The position numbers and the translations under genes were made by a program. A DNA stretch of 64,000 nt, taken from contig NZ_CP019327.1 in the NCBI RefSeq assembly GCF_001971705.1, positions 2,976,001 through 3,040,000 on the forward strand, given 5' to 3'. Numbering within the stretch: position 1 is the first letter of the stretch; the number at the start of each line of letters is the position of its first letter. The notes beneath the pieces were generated by a model. It did not search any database and was not told the DNA's origin. It saw only the letters and a list, made by a program, of their open reading frames with translations. The stretch comes from Natronorubrum daqingense (GTDB lineage Archaea; Halobacteriota; Halobacteria; Halobacteriales; Natrialbaceae). Below, piece after piece: positions 26,792-36,017 of the stretch.

Positions 26792-26870
26792 CCCGCTCGC
26801 ACTCCGACCACTACCTGCTCGCGTTCCGATCCCACTTGCTCGCGTTCCGATCACCGCCCGCTCGAGTCGA
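26792..26870 (+). repeat. Degenerate 21-22-bp direct repeats between divergent oxidase genes
   Basis: The 16-mer TGCTCGCGTTCCGATC occurs at 26816-26831 and 26837-26852 (period 21). A weaker copy (CGCTCGCACTCCGACC) begins near 26794, and a remnant (CGCTCGAGTCGA) follows. The repeats end just before the TATA-like GCTATTTGG of the rightward gene. They could be regulator-binding sites; no regulator gene is adjacent. Confidence 0.7.
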
Positions 26871-26904
26871 AATTGCTATTTGGTAGCACGTATCTTGTCC
26901 TCGT

Positions 26905-28068
26905 ATGTGCGCGAATGCGGATCACGCCCTCGAGCGGGTCGTGATCGTCGGGGCTGGAATCGGTGGCTGTCACGCCGCTCGAGAACTCGCGAGCGATCAC
27001 GACGTGACGCTCCTCGAGTCGAGCGACGTCGCGTCCGGTGCGACGGGACTCTCGGCCGGAATCGTCGCGCCGACGCTGTTCTACGGCGATTTGCCGGACG
27101 TCGCCCGGCACGCGAACGAGTTCGTTCGGGAGTTCGACGGCACGGACGCTTTCTCGTTCACGCAACGCCACCGACTCGATTTCGTCTCGGCCGAGGAAGC
27201 GCCGGACGCTCGAGAGACGGTGCGAGAACTGGCTGGGGCGGGCTTCGACGTAACCTACCTCGAGCGATCGCGACTCTCGAGTGAGTTTCCGCGAGTCGAT
27301 CCGCCCCAAGACGGCGGCGCAATACTGTACGAGGATACGGGCTGGGTCGACCCGTACACGTACGCGAACGCGCTCCGTTCGGACGCCCAATCGCGCGGCG
27401 CGAGCCTCGAGACCGGGGTCGAGGTCACCGAAATCGTCACGGAGAACGGGCGAGTTACGGGCGTCGACACGACCGGCAGTCGGTACGAGGCCGATGCCGT
27501 CGTCGTCGCCGCCGGGTGGCGAACGAGTGACCTCCTCCCCGAGGGGTTCTCCCTGCCGATCCGCCCGTATCGGACCCAGTGTGTCGTCCTCGAGCCAGCG
27601 GAACCCCTCGACGAGTCGGCGCCGATCGGTCGAATCGGGAGCGAGCACCTCTACTTTCGCCCGGAGCACAACGGCGACCTGCTCGTCGGGGGTGCCCACG
27701 AGACGGTCTCGGACCCGCTCGCGGCCTCGAGCGACGCCGACGAGTCGTTCACCCGGCAGGTCGCGGACGTCGTGCCGTCGGTGCTCTCCGGGTTCGACGA
27801 CGCCGGGTTCGTCAACGGCTGGGCCGGGATCGACGTGGCGACGCCGGATACGCGGCCGATCGTCGACCAGCCGCCAGCGGCCCCCGACGGATTAGTCGTC
27901 TCGACGGGATTCAACGGATTGGGGATCATGACGTCGCCGGTCGTGGGGCCGACGGTTCGCGAGCGACTGACCGGCGAGCGAGCACCGTTTTCGACCGCGC
28001 CGTTTCGCGCTGATCGGTTCGACGTGTCCGGGTCGTCGTTCGCGTACACGTCGACGTCCGAACTGTAG
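26905..28068 (+). CDS. FAD-dependent oxidoreductase, DAO family
   Basis: Flavoprotein of 387 residues. It has VVIVGAGIGGCHAARELA, SSDVASGATGLSAGIVAP and the C-terminal TGFNGLGIMTSPVVG. It resembles glycine/D-amino-acid oxidases and dehydrogenases. ATG 26905 is about 27 nt from GCTATTTGG, consistent with a leaderless start. It is divergent from the homologue at 25434 and precedes an MFS gene on the same strand, so uptake and oxidation of one amine may be linked. Confidence 0.9.
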   Translation: MCANADHALERVVIVGAGIGGCHAARELASDHDVTLLESSDVASGATGLSAGIVAPTLFYGDLPDVARHANEFVREFDGTDAFSFTQRHRLDFVSAEEAPDARETVRELAGAGFDVTYLERSRLSSEFPRVDPPQDGGAILYEDTGWVDPYTYANALRSDAQSRGASLETGVEVTEIVTENGRVTGVDTTGSRYEADAVVVAAGWRTSDLLPEGFSLPIRPYRTQCVVLEPAEPLDESAPIGRIGSEHLYFRPEHNGDLLVGGAHETVSDPLAASSDADESFTRQVADVVPSVLSGFDDAGFVNGWAGIDVATPDTRPIVDQPPAAPDGLVVSTGFNGLGIMTSPVVGPTVRERLTGERAPFSTAPFRADRFDVSGSSFAYTSTSEL

Positions 28069-28232
28069 CGTCGGTCGGGGGGATGCGAACTGGTCCGAAC
28101 TGTCGTGTCGACGTCCGAACTGCCGTCTCGGATGTCCTCGCCTCGAGCGTCGGACTGGCGACGTTTGCGCGTCTACGGATCGGTAACTACTTTCAACGGG
28201 AGACGCTACCACCGCAGTACGACTCAGTATCT

Positions 28233-29501
28233 ATGGGACTCAATACGAACGACCGGTCGATCGCTGGATTCACCATGGCGGGTCACTCGCTCGTCCACTG
28301 GTTCGAAACCTCTATTCCAATCTTTCTCGTCGTCTGGCTCGCCGAATTCGACGTCTCCTTGCTGGTCCTCGGACTCGTGCTCGCGCCGAGTTACGGCCTG
28401 TTCGGATTCGGCGCGCTGCCGGCCGGCGTGCTCGCCGATCGATTCGGCGCGAAACGACTGATATTGCTCTGTCTCGCCGGCATGAGCGCGGCCTTCGTCC
28501 TCATCGCGGGTGCCGCCTACGTCGATTCGATCTACGCCATCGCGTTCGGCTTGCTCCTCTGGGGGCTCGCCGCGAGCGTCTACCACCCCGCCGGACTCGC
28601 GCTCATCAGTACCGGCGTCGAGGAACGGGGCACCGTCTTCGCCTGGCACGGTATCGCCGGCAATATCGGTATCGCGCTGGGCCCGTTCGTCGCCGCCACG
28701 CTGCTCATCTTTCTCGAGTGGCAGTACGTCGCGGCCATCCTCGCGATCCCGGGCTTCATCGCGGCGGTCTACGGATTACAGGCGGACTTCGATGCGACGG
28801 CGGCCGTCGAGGAGAACGTCGACGCCGGTTCCGACGACGCGCTGACGCTCGGTGACTTCCTCTCGAACTCTCGGACGCTCTTCGCGAGCGCGTTCGCAGT
28901 CGTCTTCGTCATCGTCACGTTCGAGGGACTGTTCTACCGCGGCATGCTCACCTACCTGCCCGAAATTCTCCACGGACTGCCCGTCATGGAGGGGATCGAT
29001 ATCGGTGCCGGACTCGAGGGTATCGAACCCGCCGACTACATTTACGTCGGCTTGCTCGTGGTCGGGATGGCGGGTCAGTACGCAGGCGGGAAACTGACGG
29101 ATCGCTTCGCCGCCGAGCGCGGACTGATGGTGATCTTCGCCATTCTCGCGCTCCTCGCGCTGGTGTTCGTCCCGGTCTCCTCGATCGGATTGGTGCCGCT
29201 GCTCGCACTCTGTGGCGTGATCGGCTTCTTCCTCTTCGCGATTCAGCCCTTCTACCAGGAGGCCGTCGCCGTCTACACGCCTGCCGATACGCGCGGACTC
29301 TCCTACGGTTACACCTACCTCGGCGAGTTCGGCCTCGGCTCCGCGAGTATCGCCGCTGGCGGGTTCGTCCTCGGCTCGTTCGAACTCGTCTACTTCTTCG
29401 CGATGCTCTCCGGATTCGCGCTGATCGGTGCCGCGCTGTCGATCGGATTGCACGTCGCGGTGAGCCACCGACAGTCCACGACGACGGACGCGAGCGCCTG
29501 A
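28233..29501 (+). CDS. MFS transporter
   Basis: Carrier of 422 residues with about 12 helices. The conserved loop motif is GVLADRFGAKR after helix 2, and its counterpart is GGKLTDRFAAERG. ATG 28233 is chosen because the upstream open frame has no membrane segment. It follows the DAO gene by 164 bp and may carry the amine substrate; this is inferred. A short T-run (29522-29525) follows and separates it from the convergent MFS gene. Confidence 0.87.
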   Translation: MGLNTNDRSIAGFTMAGHSLVHWFETSIPIFLVVWLAEFDVSLLVLGLVLAPSYGLFGFGALPAGVLADRFGAKRLILLCLAGMSAAFVLIAGAAYVDSIYAIAFGLLLWGLAASVYHPAGLALISTGVEERGTVFAWHGIAGNIGIALGPFVAATLLIFLEWQYVAAILAIPGFIAAVYGLQADFDATAAVEENVDAGSDDALTLGDFLSNSRTLFASAFAVVFVIVTFEGLFYRGMLTYLPEILHGLPVMEGIDIGAGLEGIEPADYIYVGLLVVGMAGQYAGGKLTDRFAAERGLMVIFAILALLALVFVPVSSIGLVPLLALCGVIGFFLFAIQPFYQEAVAVYTPADTRGLSYGYTYLGEFGLGSASIAAGGFVLGSFELVYFFAMLSGFALIGAALSIGLHVAVSHRQSTTTDASA

Positions 29502-29561
29502 GGGGGCTCGAGCGTTCTCCGTTTTCACCTCGACAACCCACAGCACTCACAGCCGACCGAC

Positions 29562-30728
29562 TCACTCCCCAGTGAGCACGACGAGGGCGATGAACCCCGA
29601 CCCAAGCAACGCGAGTACGCCGAGGAACGACCACGCGGCGGCGTACCCCGTCGTGTCGATCAAGAACCCGAACACGGGCGGTGCGAGCAATCCGCCGAAG
29701 GTCATCGCGAACTGACCCGCCGAGGACGCCGCGCCGATTTCGTCGTCCGGGACGACCGTCGAGATACAGGAGTAGTAGACGCCCGTCGATCCGAGCACGA
29801 GAAAGCCGAGGACCGAGAAGACGACCGTGGCCTCGAGTGGCGTCTCGGTGAGCGTCACGAGAAAGAAGACGAAGCCGCCGAGGAACACCTGGACGAAGAG
29901 GATGGCTCCGATTCTGCGCCGGGGTGTGCCGGGGAGGGTGTCCGCGAGCCAGCCCGAGAGCACCTTGCCGACGCTACTGAACACCTGCAACAGGGCGAGG
30001 ACGATGCCGCCGGTCGCGACCGCAGCGCCGATGCCTTCGTCGACGTAGAGGACGGTGTAGCCGGTCGTCGTGTAAAAGCCCGCGCCGATACAGACGCCGG
30101 CGGTTACGAGGAAGAGATAGGTCTGATTCGAGAGCAACTTTCCGAAATCGGGGTACGTCGCCGCAGCCGCGCTGGTTCCGCCGTAGGTCAGATAGAACAA
30201 TAGGGCGCAGACGATCCCGACTCCCGCGGCGACGAGGAAGCCGGCCTGCCAGAAGAGGTAGCCGACCAGTCCCGTCACGAGCAGCGAACTGACCGCGCTG
30301 CCGATAGTCGGCCCGATCTGTTTGACGCCGATCGCCCGGTGTTGTCGCTCCGGTCGAACGTTGTCGAAAATCGCCTTGTTGGTTCCCGGCGTGGCGGTGC
30401 CGTACGCCGAACCGAGCACGAAGACGGCGACGAGCAACAGGCCGTAATTCGGCGCGAGCGCGACCAGAAACGCGCCGACCGAGAGGCCGAGAAGACCCAG
30501 CGTCAGCGTGGTGTGCTCACCGAATCGATCCGTCGCGACCCCCAGTGGCAACAGAAAGATCGCGTAGCCAAGCGTCAGCGAGGTGATGACGAGGCCGACT
30601 TCGAACCCGGAGAGCGAGAACGCGTCGCTGAACAGCGACGTGCCGGCGTAGATCGCGTAGTAACAGATGCTGGCCGCGACGTGCCAGATAGTAACCTGCG
30701 AGACGAGTTTCCAGAACCGACTTGCCAT
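29562..30728 (-). CDS. MFS transporter
   Basis: Carrier of 388 residues with about 12 helices. It has the loop motif GVATDRFGEHTTL, and GWLADTLPGTPRRR in the second half. A TATA-like GTTTTAATC lies about 27 nt before ATG 30728. It converges with the preceding MFS gene. Sequence gives no substrate. Confidence 0.9.
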   Translation of the reverse strand: MASRFWKLVSQVTIWHVAASICYYAIYAGTSLFSDAFSLSGFEVGLVITSLTLGYAIFLLPLGVATDRFGEHTTLTLGLLGLSVGAFLVALAPNYGLLLVAVFVLGSAYGTATPGTNKAIFDNVRPERQHRAIGVKQIGPTIGSAVSSLLVTGLVGYLFWQAGFLVAAGVGIVCALLFYLTYGGTSAAAATYPDFGKLLSNQTYLFLVTAGVCIGAGFYTTTGYTVLYVDEGIGAAVATGGIVLALLQVFSSVGKVLSGWLADTLPGTPRRRIGAILFVQVFLGGFVFFLVTLTETPLEATVVFSVLGFLVLGSTGVYYSCISTVVPDDEIGAASSAGQFAMTFGGLLAPPVFGFLIDTTGYAAAWSFLGVLALLGSGFIALVVLTGE

Positions 30729-30821
30729 ACACTGTCACCCGACAGGAACCGATTAAAACATCGGATCGAGGCAACCCGTAGTTTCCGCGCCGACTCCTCG
30801 AGGCAACTGCCGAGAACGCGC

Positions 30822-31646
30822 TCACTCCTCGGCCAGTCGCTCCTCGTCCTCGAGGTCGTCGAACGGCGGCGAGGGCGGCCACTCGCTCGCGACCCACGCG
30901 TACTCGACGGTTCGGTCGGGCCCGACCAGAAACATCGCCGGCCGTGGCTCCGAGATCCCCGCCATGCCGTCGAGGTCGTGGACGACGCCGTAGCGTTCGG
31001 CTACGTCGTTTCCGGGATCGGAAAAGAGCGGGTACTCGAGGCCCCGTCGCTCGATGAATCGCTGGTGGTCGAACGGTTGTGAAATGCCGACGCCGACGAC
31101 GGAAACGTCGGGTGCCCAGTCGCGACCCTGCAACTCATCCCACCAGTAGACGGACTTCCCGCCCCAGTTCAGCGGGAAGAACACCACCAGTACGCGTCCG
31201 TCCTCCGCGACGAGGTCCGACAGCGACGCGTCCTCCCAGTATTCGTCGGTGACGAGCGGACGGGTGAAATCCGGTGCTTGCTCCCCTTCGGTCGGGTGCT
31301 CGGTCGGCGGAAACTCGACCAGTTCGGTCCCAGCCGGCACCGCCGACTCGTCGCCTCCCTCCTCTCCGTACGTCCGATCGAGGTACTCGAGGATGCGCGC
31401 GCTCTCGGGCATCGTCACGTCGCGGTCGTGATCGACGAGGACTGGAACCGACCGCGTTCCCGAGACTCGAGCGACGGCGTCTCGCTTGCTGTGTTCGCCC
31501 GCGACGAACCGCGAGCGATAGGAGATAGCGTATCGCTCGAGTCGGCGCACGACGAGTTCGCAGTAGGGACAGCCGTGGAGTCGATACAGTGTCATCGAGG
31601 CCGCGTCGACCGTCTCGTCGGTCTCAGTATCGGTTTTGGAAGCCAT
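30822..31646 (-). CDS. Glutaredoxin-peroxiredoxin fusion without peroxidatic Cys
   Basis: Two-domain redox protein of 274 residues. Residues about 17-95 are a glutaredoxin/GST-N-like domain with active-site CPYC (Cys26, Cys29) and the cis-Pro segment SVPVLV. Residues about 122-255 are an AhpC/TSA-like domain (QAPDFTRPL, VVFFPLNWGGKSVYWW). In peroxiredoxins the pattern is PxxxTxxC; here Ser165 stands at the Cys position, Gly at the Thr position, and this domain has no Cys at all. It cannot be an ordinary peroxidase. It may be a thiol-disulfide exchanger or chaperone; this is speculative. Confidence 0.85.
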   Translation of the reverse strand: MASKTDTETDETVDAASMTLYRLHGCPYCELVVRRLERYAISYRSRFVAGEHSKRDAVARVSGTRSVPVLVDHDRDVTMPESARILEYLDRTYGEEGGDESAVPAGTELVEFPPTEHPTEGEQAPDFTRPLVTDEYWEDASLSDLVAEDGRVLVVFFPLNWGGKSVYWWDELQGRDWAPDVSVVGVGISQPFDHQRFIERRGLEYPLFSDPGNDVAERYGVVHDLDGMAGISEPRPAMFLVGPDRTVEYAWVASEWPPSPPFDDLEDEERLAEE

Positions 31647-31831
31647 CAGCGGGTACCATGACCTCTCTCACAGCGTTACAAAGATGCACCGCCGCGGACG
31701 CTCGTGTCCCCGCTCGTGATTATAGTCGAATTTTGGGTGGAATATTCCCACACAATTCAATAACAGCTGATCGGTAGTGGAGGGAAACCAATCACCTGAT
31801 ATTTATGTGAACGCGTATCGTATGCGGGTCT

Positions 31832-33157
31832 ATGGCAATGGAACGACTCGACAGCGAGACGGATTCGACGCCCGCGGCCGTTCCCCACTGGTACGACGGG
31901 GACGACGATATTCCCACGATCGTCGACGGCGAGGGCGTCACGGTGTACGATTCGGAAGGCACGGCGTATCTGGACTTCCAATCACAGCTCTATTGCGTTA
32001 ACGCGGGCCACAGTAACCAGCAGATCATCGACGCGATCGCCGACCAACTGGCTCGAATCCCCTACGTCTCCTCTGGAAAGCACAACGACACGCGAAACGA
32101 GCTTCGAGAGCGCTTGCTCGAGGTCGCCCCCGAGTCGATGGCCCAGACGCTCTTTTCGATCTCCGGCAGCGAGGCCAATGAGACGGCGGTGATGCTCGCC
32201 AGAGCGTACGCCGACTCCTCGAAGGTGCTCACCCGCTGGCACTCCTACCACGGCGCGACGTACGGCATGGCCAGTCTGACGGGCGACACCGACACGCGCG
32301 CCTACATCGAACCGCACGCGACGACGACGGGCAACGCCAAGTTCCTCCCGCCGATTCCGGAGGCGTTCGACGCCGAGACGCCCGAGGAACTCGCCGAGAA
32401 GGCGGCCAACCACCTCGAGTTCGTCATCCGAAACGAGGGGCCGGACACGATCGCCGCGCTCTTGACCGAGGTCGTCGCGGGCTCGAGCGGCGCGTACACC
32501 GCCCCGCCGGGGTACTTCGAGCGCGTTCGCGAACTCTGTGACGAGTACGACATCCTGTTGATCGCGGACGAAGTGATCACCGGCTTCGGGCGCACCGGCG
32601 AGTGGTTCGGCGCGCAATCCGAGGGCATCCAGCCCGACCTGATGACGTTCGCGAAGGGGCTCACGAGCTCCTACGTCCCGCTCGCGGGCGTGATGATGAA
32701 CGACGACCTCGCAGAGTACGTCGCCGCGGAAGGCTTCGACGTGGGCCAGACGTTTGCCGGCCACCCCGTCGGCTGCGCCGCCGCACTCGCCGCGATGGAC
32801 GTCTACGAGAACGGACTCCTCGAGAACACGCGCGAGGTCGCGCCACGACTCGAGTCCCGACTCACCGACCTGGAGGAGCGATTCGACGTCGTCTCGTCGG
32901 TCCACGGCCGCGGCCTCCACTGGGGCGTCGCGTTCGCCGACCCCGAGGACGGCGAGCCGTTCGTCGACCCGCGAGTGAGCGACGAGGAGGATAACCCGGT
33001 CGAGACGGTGCTCTCGACGGCCGGCGAGAACGGCGCGCTGTTCGGCATGGGCCGACCGAACACCCAGCTAATCGTCTCGCCGCCGCTTTGCGTCACCGAG
33101 GACGAGATCGATCAGGCGGTCGACGCGCTCGAGGACGCTATCGAACGCACGTTCTGA
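31832..33157 (+). CDS. Class III (omega) aminotransferase, taurine/beta-alanine:pyruvate type
   Basis: PLP-dependent aminotransferase of 441 residues. It has SGSEANETAVMLARAY, the YHGATYG loop, the Asp of LLIADEVITGFGRTGEWFG and the PLP Lys in MTFAKGLTSSYVP. Sequence style matches omega-amino acid transaminases acting on beta-alanine, GABA or taurine with pyruvate. ATG 31832 lies about 28 nt from the TATA-like GATATTTA. A paralogue at 41856 sits beside a semialdehyde dehydrogenase, so this one may supply the same enzyme. Confidence 0.9.
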   Translation: MAMERLDSETDSTPAAVPHWYDGDDDIPTIVDGEGVTVYDSEGTAYLDFQSQLYCVNAGHSNQQIIDAIADQLARIPYVSSGKHNDTRNELRERLLEVAPESMAQTLFSISGSEANETAVMLARAYADSSKVLTRWHSYHGATYGMASLTGDTDTRAYIEPHATTTGNAKFLPPIPEAFDAETPEELAEKAANHLEFVIRNEGPDTIAALLTEVVAGSSGAYTAPPGYFERVRELCDEYDILLIADEVITGFGRTGEWFGAQSEGIQPDLMTFAKGLTSSYVPLAGVMMNDDLAEYVAAEGFDVGQTFAGHPVGCAAALAAMDVYENGLLENTREVAPRLESRLTDLEERFDVVSSVHGRGLHWGVAFADPEDGEPFVDPRVSDEEDNPVETVLSTAGENGALFGMGRPNTQLIVSPPLCVTEDEIDQAVDALEDAIERTF

Positions 33158-33187
33158 GGGGGGTCGATGCCCCGACGAGACTCCAGA

Positions 33188-34204
33188 TTACTGTTGGGGC
33201 CGAAGCACGAGTTTTCCGACCATCTCACGATCGCGCATCGCCGAGAGCATCGCTGCCGTCTCGCTCAGGGAAAACTCGTCGGCGACGACCGGGTCCAGTC
33301 GGCCGTCGGCGACGAATTCGACGAGTTGAGCGAGGTCGGCCTGCGTGCCGAGCGTACTGCCCAGAATGCGTTTGTGCCCGAAGTAGAGCTCTCGAGCGTC
33401 GAACGACGGGAACTGACCCGCGGTTCGGCCACAGAGGACGTGTGCTCCGTTGGTCCCCAGAAGATCGACGCCGACGCTGGTGTAGGGCCCGCCAAGGTGG
33501 TCGATGGTGATGTCAACGTCGCCGATCGACGCGACCCGCTCGCGCATTTCGTCGGGGTCGCCGGTGTGGATCGCGTGATCGAGGCCGAGCGCGTCGACGG
33601 CCGCGAGTTTGTCCTCGTCGGTCGACGTGCCGATCGTCTCCGCACCCAGGATGGTCGCGAGTTGAATCGCCGCGACGCCGACGCCTCCCGTCGCTCCCGG
33701 CACGAAGACGCGATCACCAGCGCCGGCGTCGCCTCGCCGGAGCATTCGGTAGGCGGTCGTGTACGCAATTGGTAGCGCCGCGGCCTTGAGGAACCCGACC
33801 GAGTCGGGGAGGGACACGAGGCGCGTCGCATCGACCACTACCTGCTCGGCGAACGCGCCGTCGAAACTGCTGTAGTTCTCGCACCTGTTCTCTGGGCCGT
33901 CCCGACAGGCTCGACAGACGCCACAGGTCTCGAGCGGGCAGAGAACGACCCGATCTCCGGCGGTCACGCTCGAGACGTCGGCTCCGGTCGCGTCGACGAT
34001 GCCCGCCAGATCGCCGCCCGGAACGAAGGGGAGGTCGGAGTCGTCGAGTCGGCCGTCGTCCTCGAGTTTCCAGAGGTCTCGGTGATTGAGCGCGGCGGCT
34101 TCGACGCGGACGACCGCCTCGCCCGCGTTCGGTTCCGGCGTTGATCGGTCCTGTACCTCGAGTTCGGGCGGCAGTTCGGTGCTCGTGAGTGCAGCGACGC
34201 GCAT
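33188..34204 (-). CDS. MDR-family alcohol dehydrogenase / quinone oxidoreductase
   Basis: Medium-chain dehydrogenase of 338 residues. It has the NAD(P) loop VPGATGGVGVAAIQLA and the structural-zinc-like cysteines in ETCGVCRACRDG. The catalytic-zinc positions are altered: ALNHRDLW has no Cys and GHE is replaced by GGDLAG. It is therefore probably a zinc-free or atypical reductase. ATG 34204 begins the family N-terminus (MRVAALTSTE); the upstream frame is unrelated. It is convergent with the aminotransferase. Confidence 0.88.
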   Translation of the reverse strand: MRVAALTSTELPPELEVQDRSTPEPNAGEAVVRVEAAALNHRDLWKLEDDGRLDDSDLPFVPGGDLAGIVDATGADVSSVTAGDRVVLCPLETCGVCRACRDGPENRCENYSSFDGAFAEQVVVDATRLVSLPDSVGFLKAAALPIAYTTAYRMLRRGDAGAGDRVFVPGATGGVGVAAIQLATILGAETIGTSTDEDKLAAVDALGLDHAIHTGDPDEMRERVASIGDVDITIDHLGGPYTSVGVDLLGTNGAHVLCGRTAGQFPSFDARELYFGHKRILGSTLGTQADLAQLVEFVADGRLDPVVADEFSLSETAAMLSAMRDREMVGKLVLRPQQ

Positions 34205-34356
34205 AGTGTGTGGTCGTGACACTCTCCGAAGCGTCTTAGCTACTGTGTCGTCCGACGTTGCTTCGTCCTCGAGCGTCGAGCGGGCCGTTCGCGCCCCCGT
34301 CGCGACGAGCGTCGGTCGCGTGCACCTATAACTCACTGGAGCGTGAGTGTCGAGCA

Positions 34357-34947
34357 ATGGCCGCGATCGGATTTACACACGTGACCGTTTACGGAGACGA
34401 CCTTGAGGCGTTGGTCGACTTCTACACCGAGGTGTTCGACATGGAACGAATTCAGGCGCCGAACCTCGGCGCCCCCGTCAGGTGGTTGCGATTCGGCGAC
34501 AGACAACTGCACCTCGTCAGGCGCGAGACGGACGCCCCGACGTACCACCACTTCGCGCTCGCCGTCGACGACTTTGAGGCGGTGTTCGACGCCGCCGAGG
34601 AGCGGGGCTGTTTCGACGACGCGCTCGCACCCGACGGCGGCTATCCGCTCTATCGATTGCCCGACGGCACCGTCCAGTTGTACCTCCGCGATCCCGCCGG
34701 GAACCTCCTCGAGGTCGACCGACCCGACACCTCGTCACTTCCTTCGCGCATCGACGCCCACGTCATCGACCGAAGCGACACCCACGAGCAGTCGCCGGAA
34801 CAGGCGGACGCGACGCTCTTTCTCGACCCGGAGTTGCTCGCTCGAGCAGACGGCAGAGGGTCGGTTGATTCGGACGGCGAGGGGTCGGCTGACTCGGACG
34901 GCGAGGGGTCGGCTGACTCGGACGGCAGGGGATCGAGTGAGGACTAA
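34357..34947 (+). CDS. VOC-family (glyoxalase-like) protein with repetitive acidic tail
   Basis: Protein of 196 residues. Residues 1-120 are a glyoxalase/dioxygenase-superfamily domain: GFTHVTVYGDDLEALVDFY, a LHLV strand, HHFALAVDD and the metal-type Glu near NLLEVDRP. Residues about 168-196 are a tail of an 8-residue repeat, G-(E/R)-G-S-(V/A)-D-S-D, encoded by a tandem DNA repeat. ATG 34357 is about 28 nt from the TATA-like CCTATAACTC. It is divergent from the MDR gene. Confidence 0.85.
   Translation: MAAIGFTHVTVYGDDLEALVDFYTEVFDMERIQAPNLGAPVRWLRFGDRQLHLVRRETDAPTYHHFALAVDDFEAVFDAAEERGCFDDALAPDGGYPLYRLPDGTVQLYLRDPAGNLLEVDRPDTSSLPSRIDAHVIDRSDTHEQSPEQADATLFLDPELLARADGRGSVDSDGEGSADSDGEGSADSDGRGSSED
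34857..34934 (+). repeat. 24-bp tandem repeat inside the VOC gene
   Basis: Three units of about 24 bp (GGGGTCGGCTGACTCGGACG plus four bases) encode GSADSDGE-type repeats at the end of the VOC protein. The last two units are identical and the first has small differences. Frame is preserved. Confidence 0.9.
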
Positions 34948-35054
34948 CGCGAATACAGCCGGCAGCCGATAGACCCGTTATCGGATGGGATTCCAGCACC
35001 GGACGACGTCCGGAAGCCAGTCAGTCTTAACTCGCTGGGCCGTGAGACCAACCC

Positions 35055-36008
35055 ATGGATCCCATCGTCGTGCTCCACACGACAGCACACGGCATTCCGG
35101 CCGAGGAGTGTAGCGACCGCCTTCGCGAACGACTGCCGGACGCAGATGTTCGGCAGGCGTCCTCGAGACGCGAGGAACGCGAACTCGTTCGCGACGCCGC
35201 CGTCGTCGTCGGTCGCGACCTCCGTCCGGAGTTGCTCGAGGCCGCGGAGAACCTGCAACTCTTCGCGTGCTCGTCGGCCGGCGTCGGTCACCTCGACCTC
35301 GAGACGTTCCGCGAGCGGGGGATCGCTGTGACGAACGCGTCGGGCGTCCACGGCCCCAACATCGCCGAGCACGTGATCGGGTGGATCCTCATGATCACGC
35401 GGCGACTCGACGAGGGGATTCGCCGCCAGGAGCGCCGCGAGTGGCGTCACTTCCAGGCGATGAGCGACTTTCACGACTCGCGCGTCTGCGTCGTCGGCCT
35501 CGGCGCGATCGGACAGGCGATCCTCGAGCGCCTCGAGGGCTTCGGCGTCGAGACGGTCGGCGTTCGGTATTCGCCGGAGAAAGGCGGCCCGACGGACGAG
35601 GTCTACGGTTTCGAAGAGATCGAGCAGGCGCTGGTCGACGTCGACTACCTCGTGCTCGCCTGCCCGCTGACCGACGAGACGCGCGGACTGATCGGCGCCG
35701 CCGAGTTGGAAACGCTGCCGCCAAACGCCGTCCTCGTGAACGTCGGCCGCGGCCCGCTGGTCGACACCGACGAACTGCTCTCGGCGCTTCGCAACGAGGG
35801 TCTCCACGCCGCCGCACTCGACGTGACCGACCCCGAACCGCTCCCCGAGGACCACCCGCTGTGGGGCCTCGGGAACGTCTACATCACGCCCCACAACTCC
35901 GGCTACACGCCGGCGTACTGGGAGCGCGTCGCGGACATCCTCACCCGAAACCTCGAGCGAATCGACGAGGACGGCCCCGACGCCGACCTCGAGAATCAGG
36001 TCGCCTGA
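35055..36008 (+). CDS. D-2-hydroxyacid dehydrogenase (NAD-dependent)
   Basis: Dehydrogenase of 317 residues of the phosphoglycerate/formate dehydrogenase superfamily. It has the cofactor motif VVGLGAIGQAIL, the substrate Arg in VNVGRGPLVDT, the Glu in DVTDPEPL and the catalytic His in ITPHNSG. It interconverts a 2-oxo acid and D-2-hydroxy acid. ATG 35055 follows the TATA-like GTCTTAAC. Its stop is 9 bp from the convergent ICMT-like gene. A similar but truncated gene starts at 63843. Confidence 0.92.
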   Translation: MDPIVVLHTTAHGIPAEECSDRLRERLPDADVRQASSRREERELVRDAAVVVGRDLRPELLEAAENLQLFACSSAGVGHLDLETFRERGIAVTNASGVHGPNIAEHVIGWILMITRRLDEGIRRQERREWRHFQAMSDFHDSRVCVVGLGAIGQAILERLEGFGVETVGVRYSPEKGGPTDEVYGFEEIEQALVDVDYLVLACPLTDETRGLIGAAELETLPPNAVLVNVGRGPLVDTDELLSALRNEGLHAAALDVTDPEPLPEDHPLWGLGNVYITPHNSGYTPAYWERVADILTRNLERIDEDGPDADLENQVA

Positions 36009-36017
36009 TCGGGCGGC

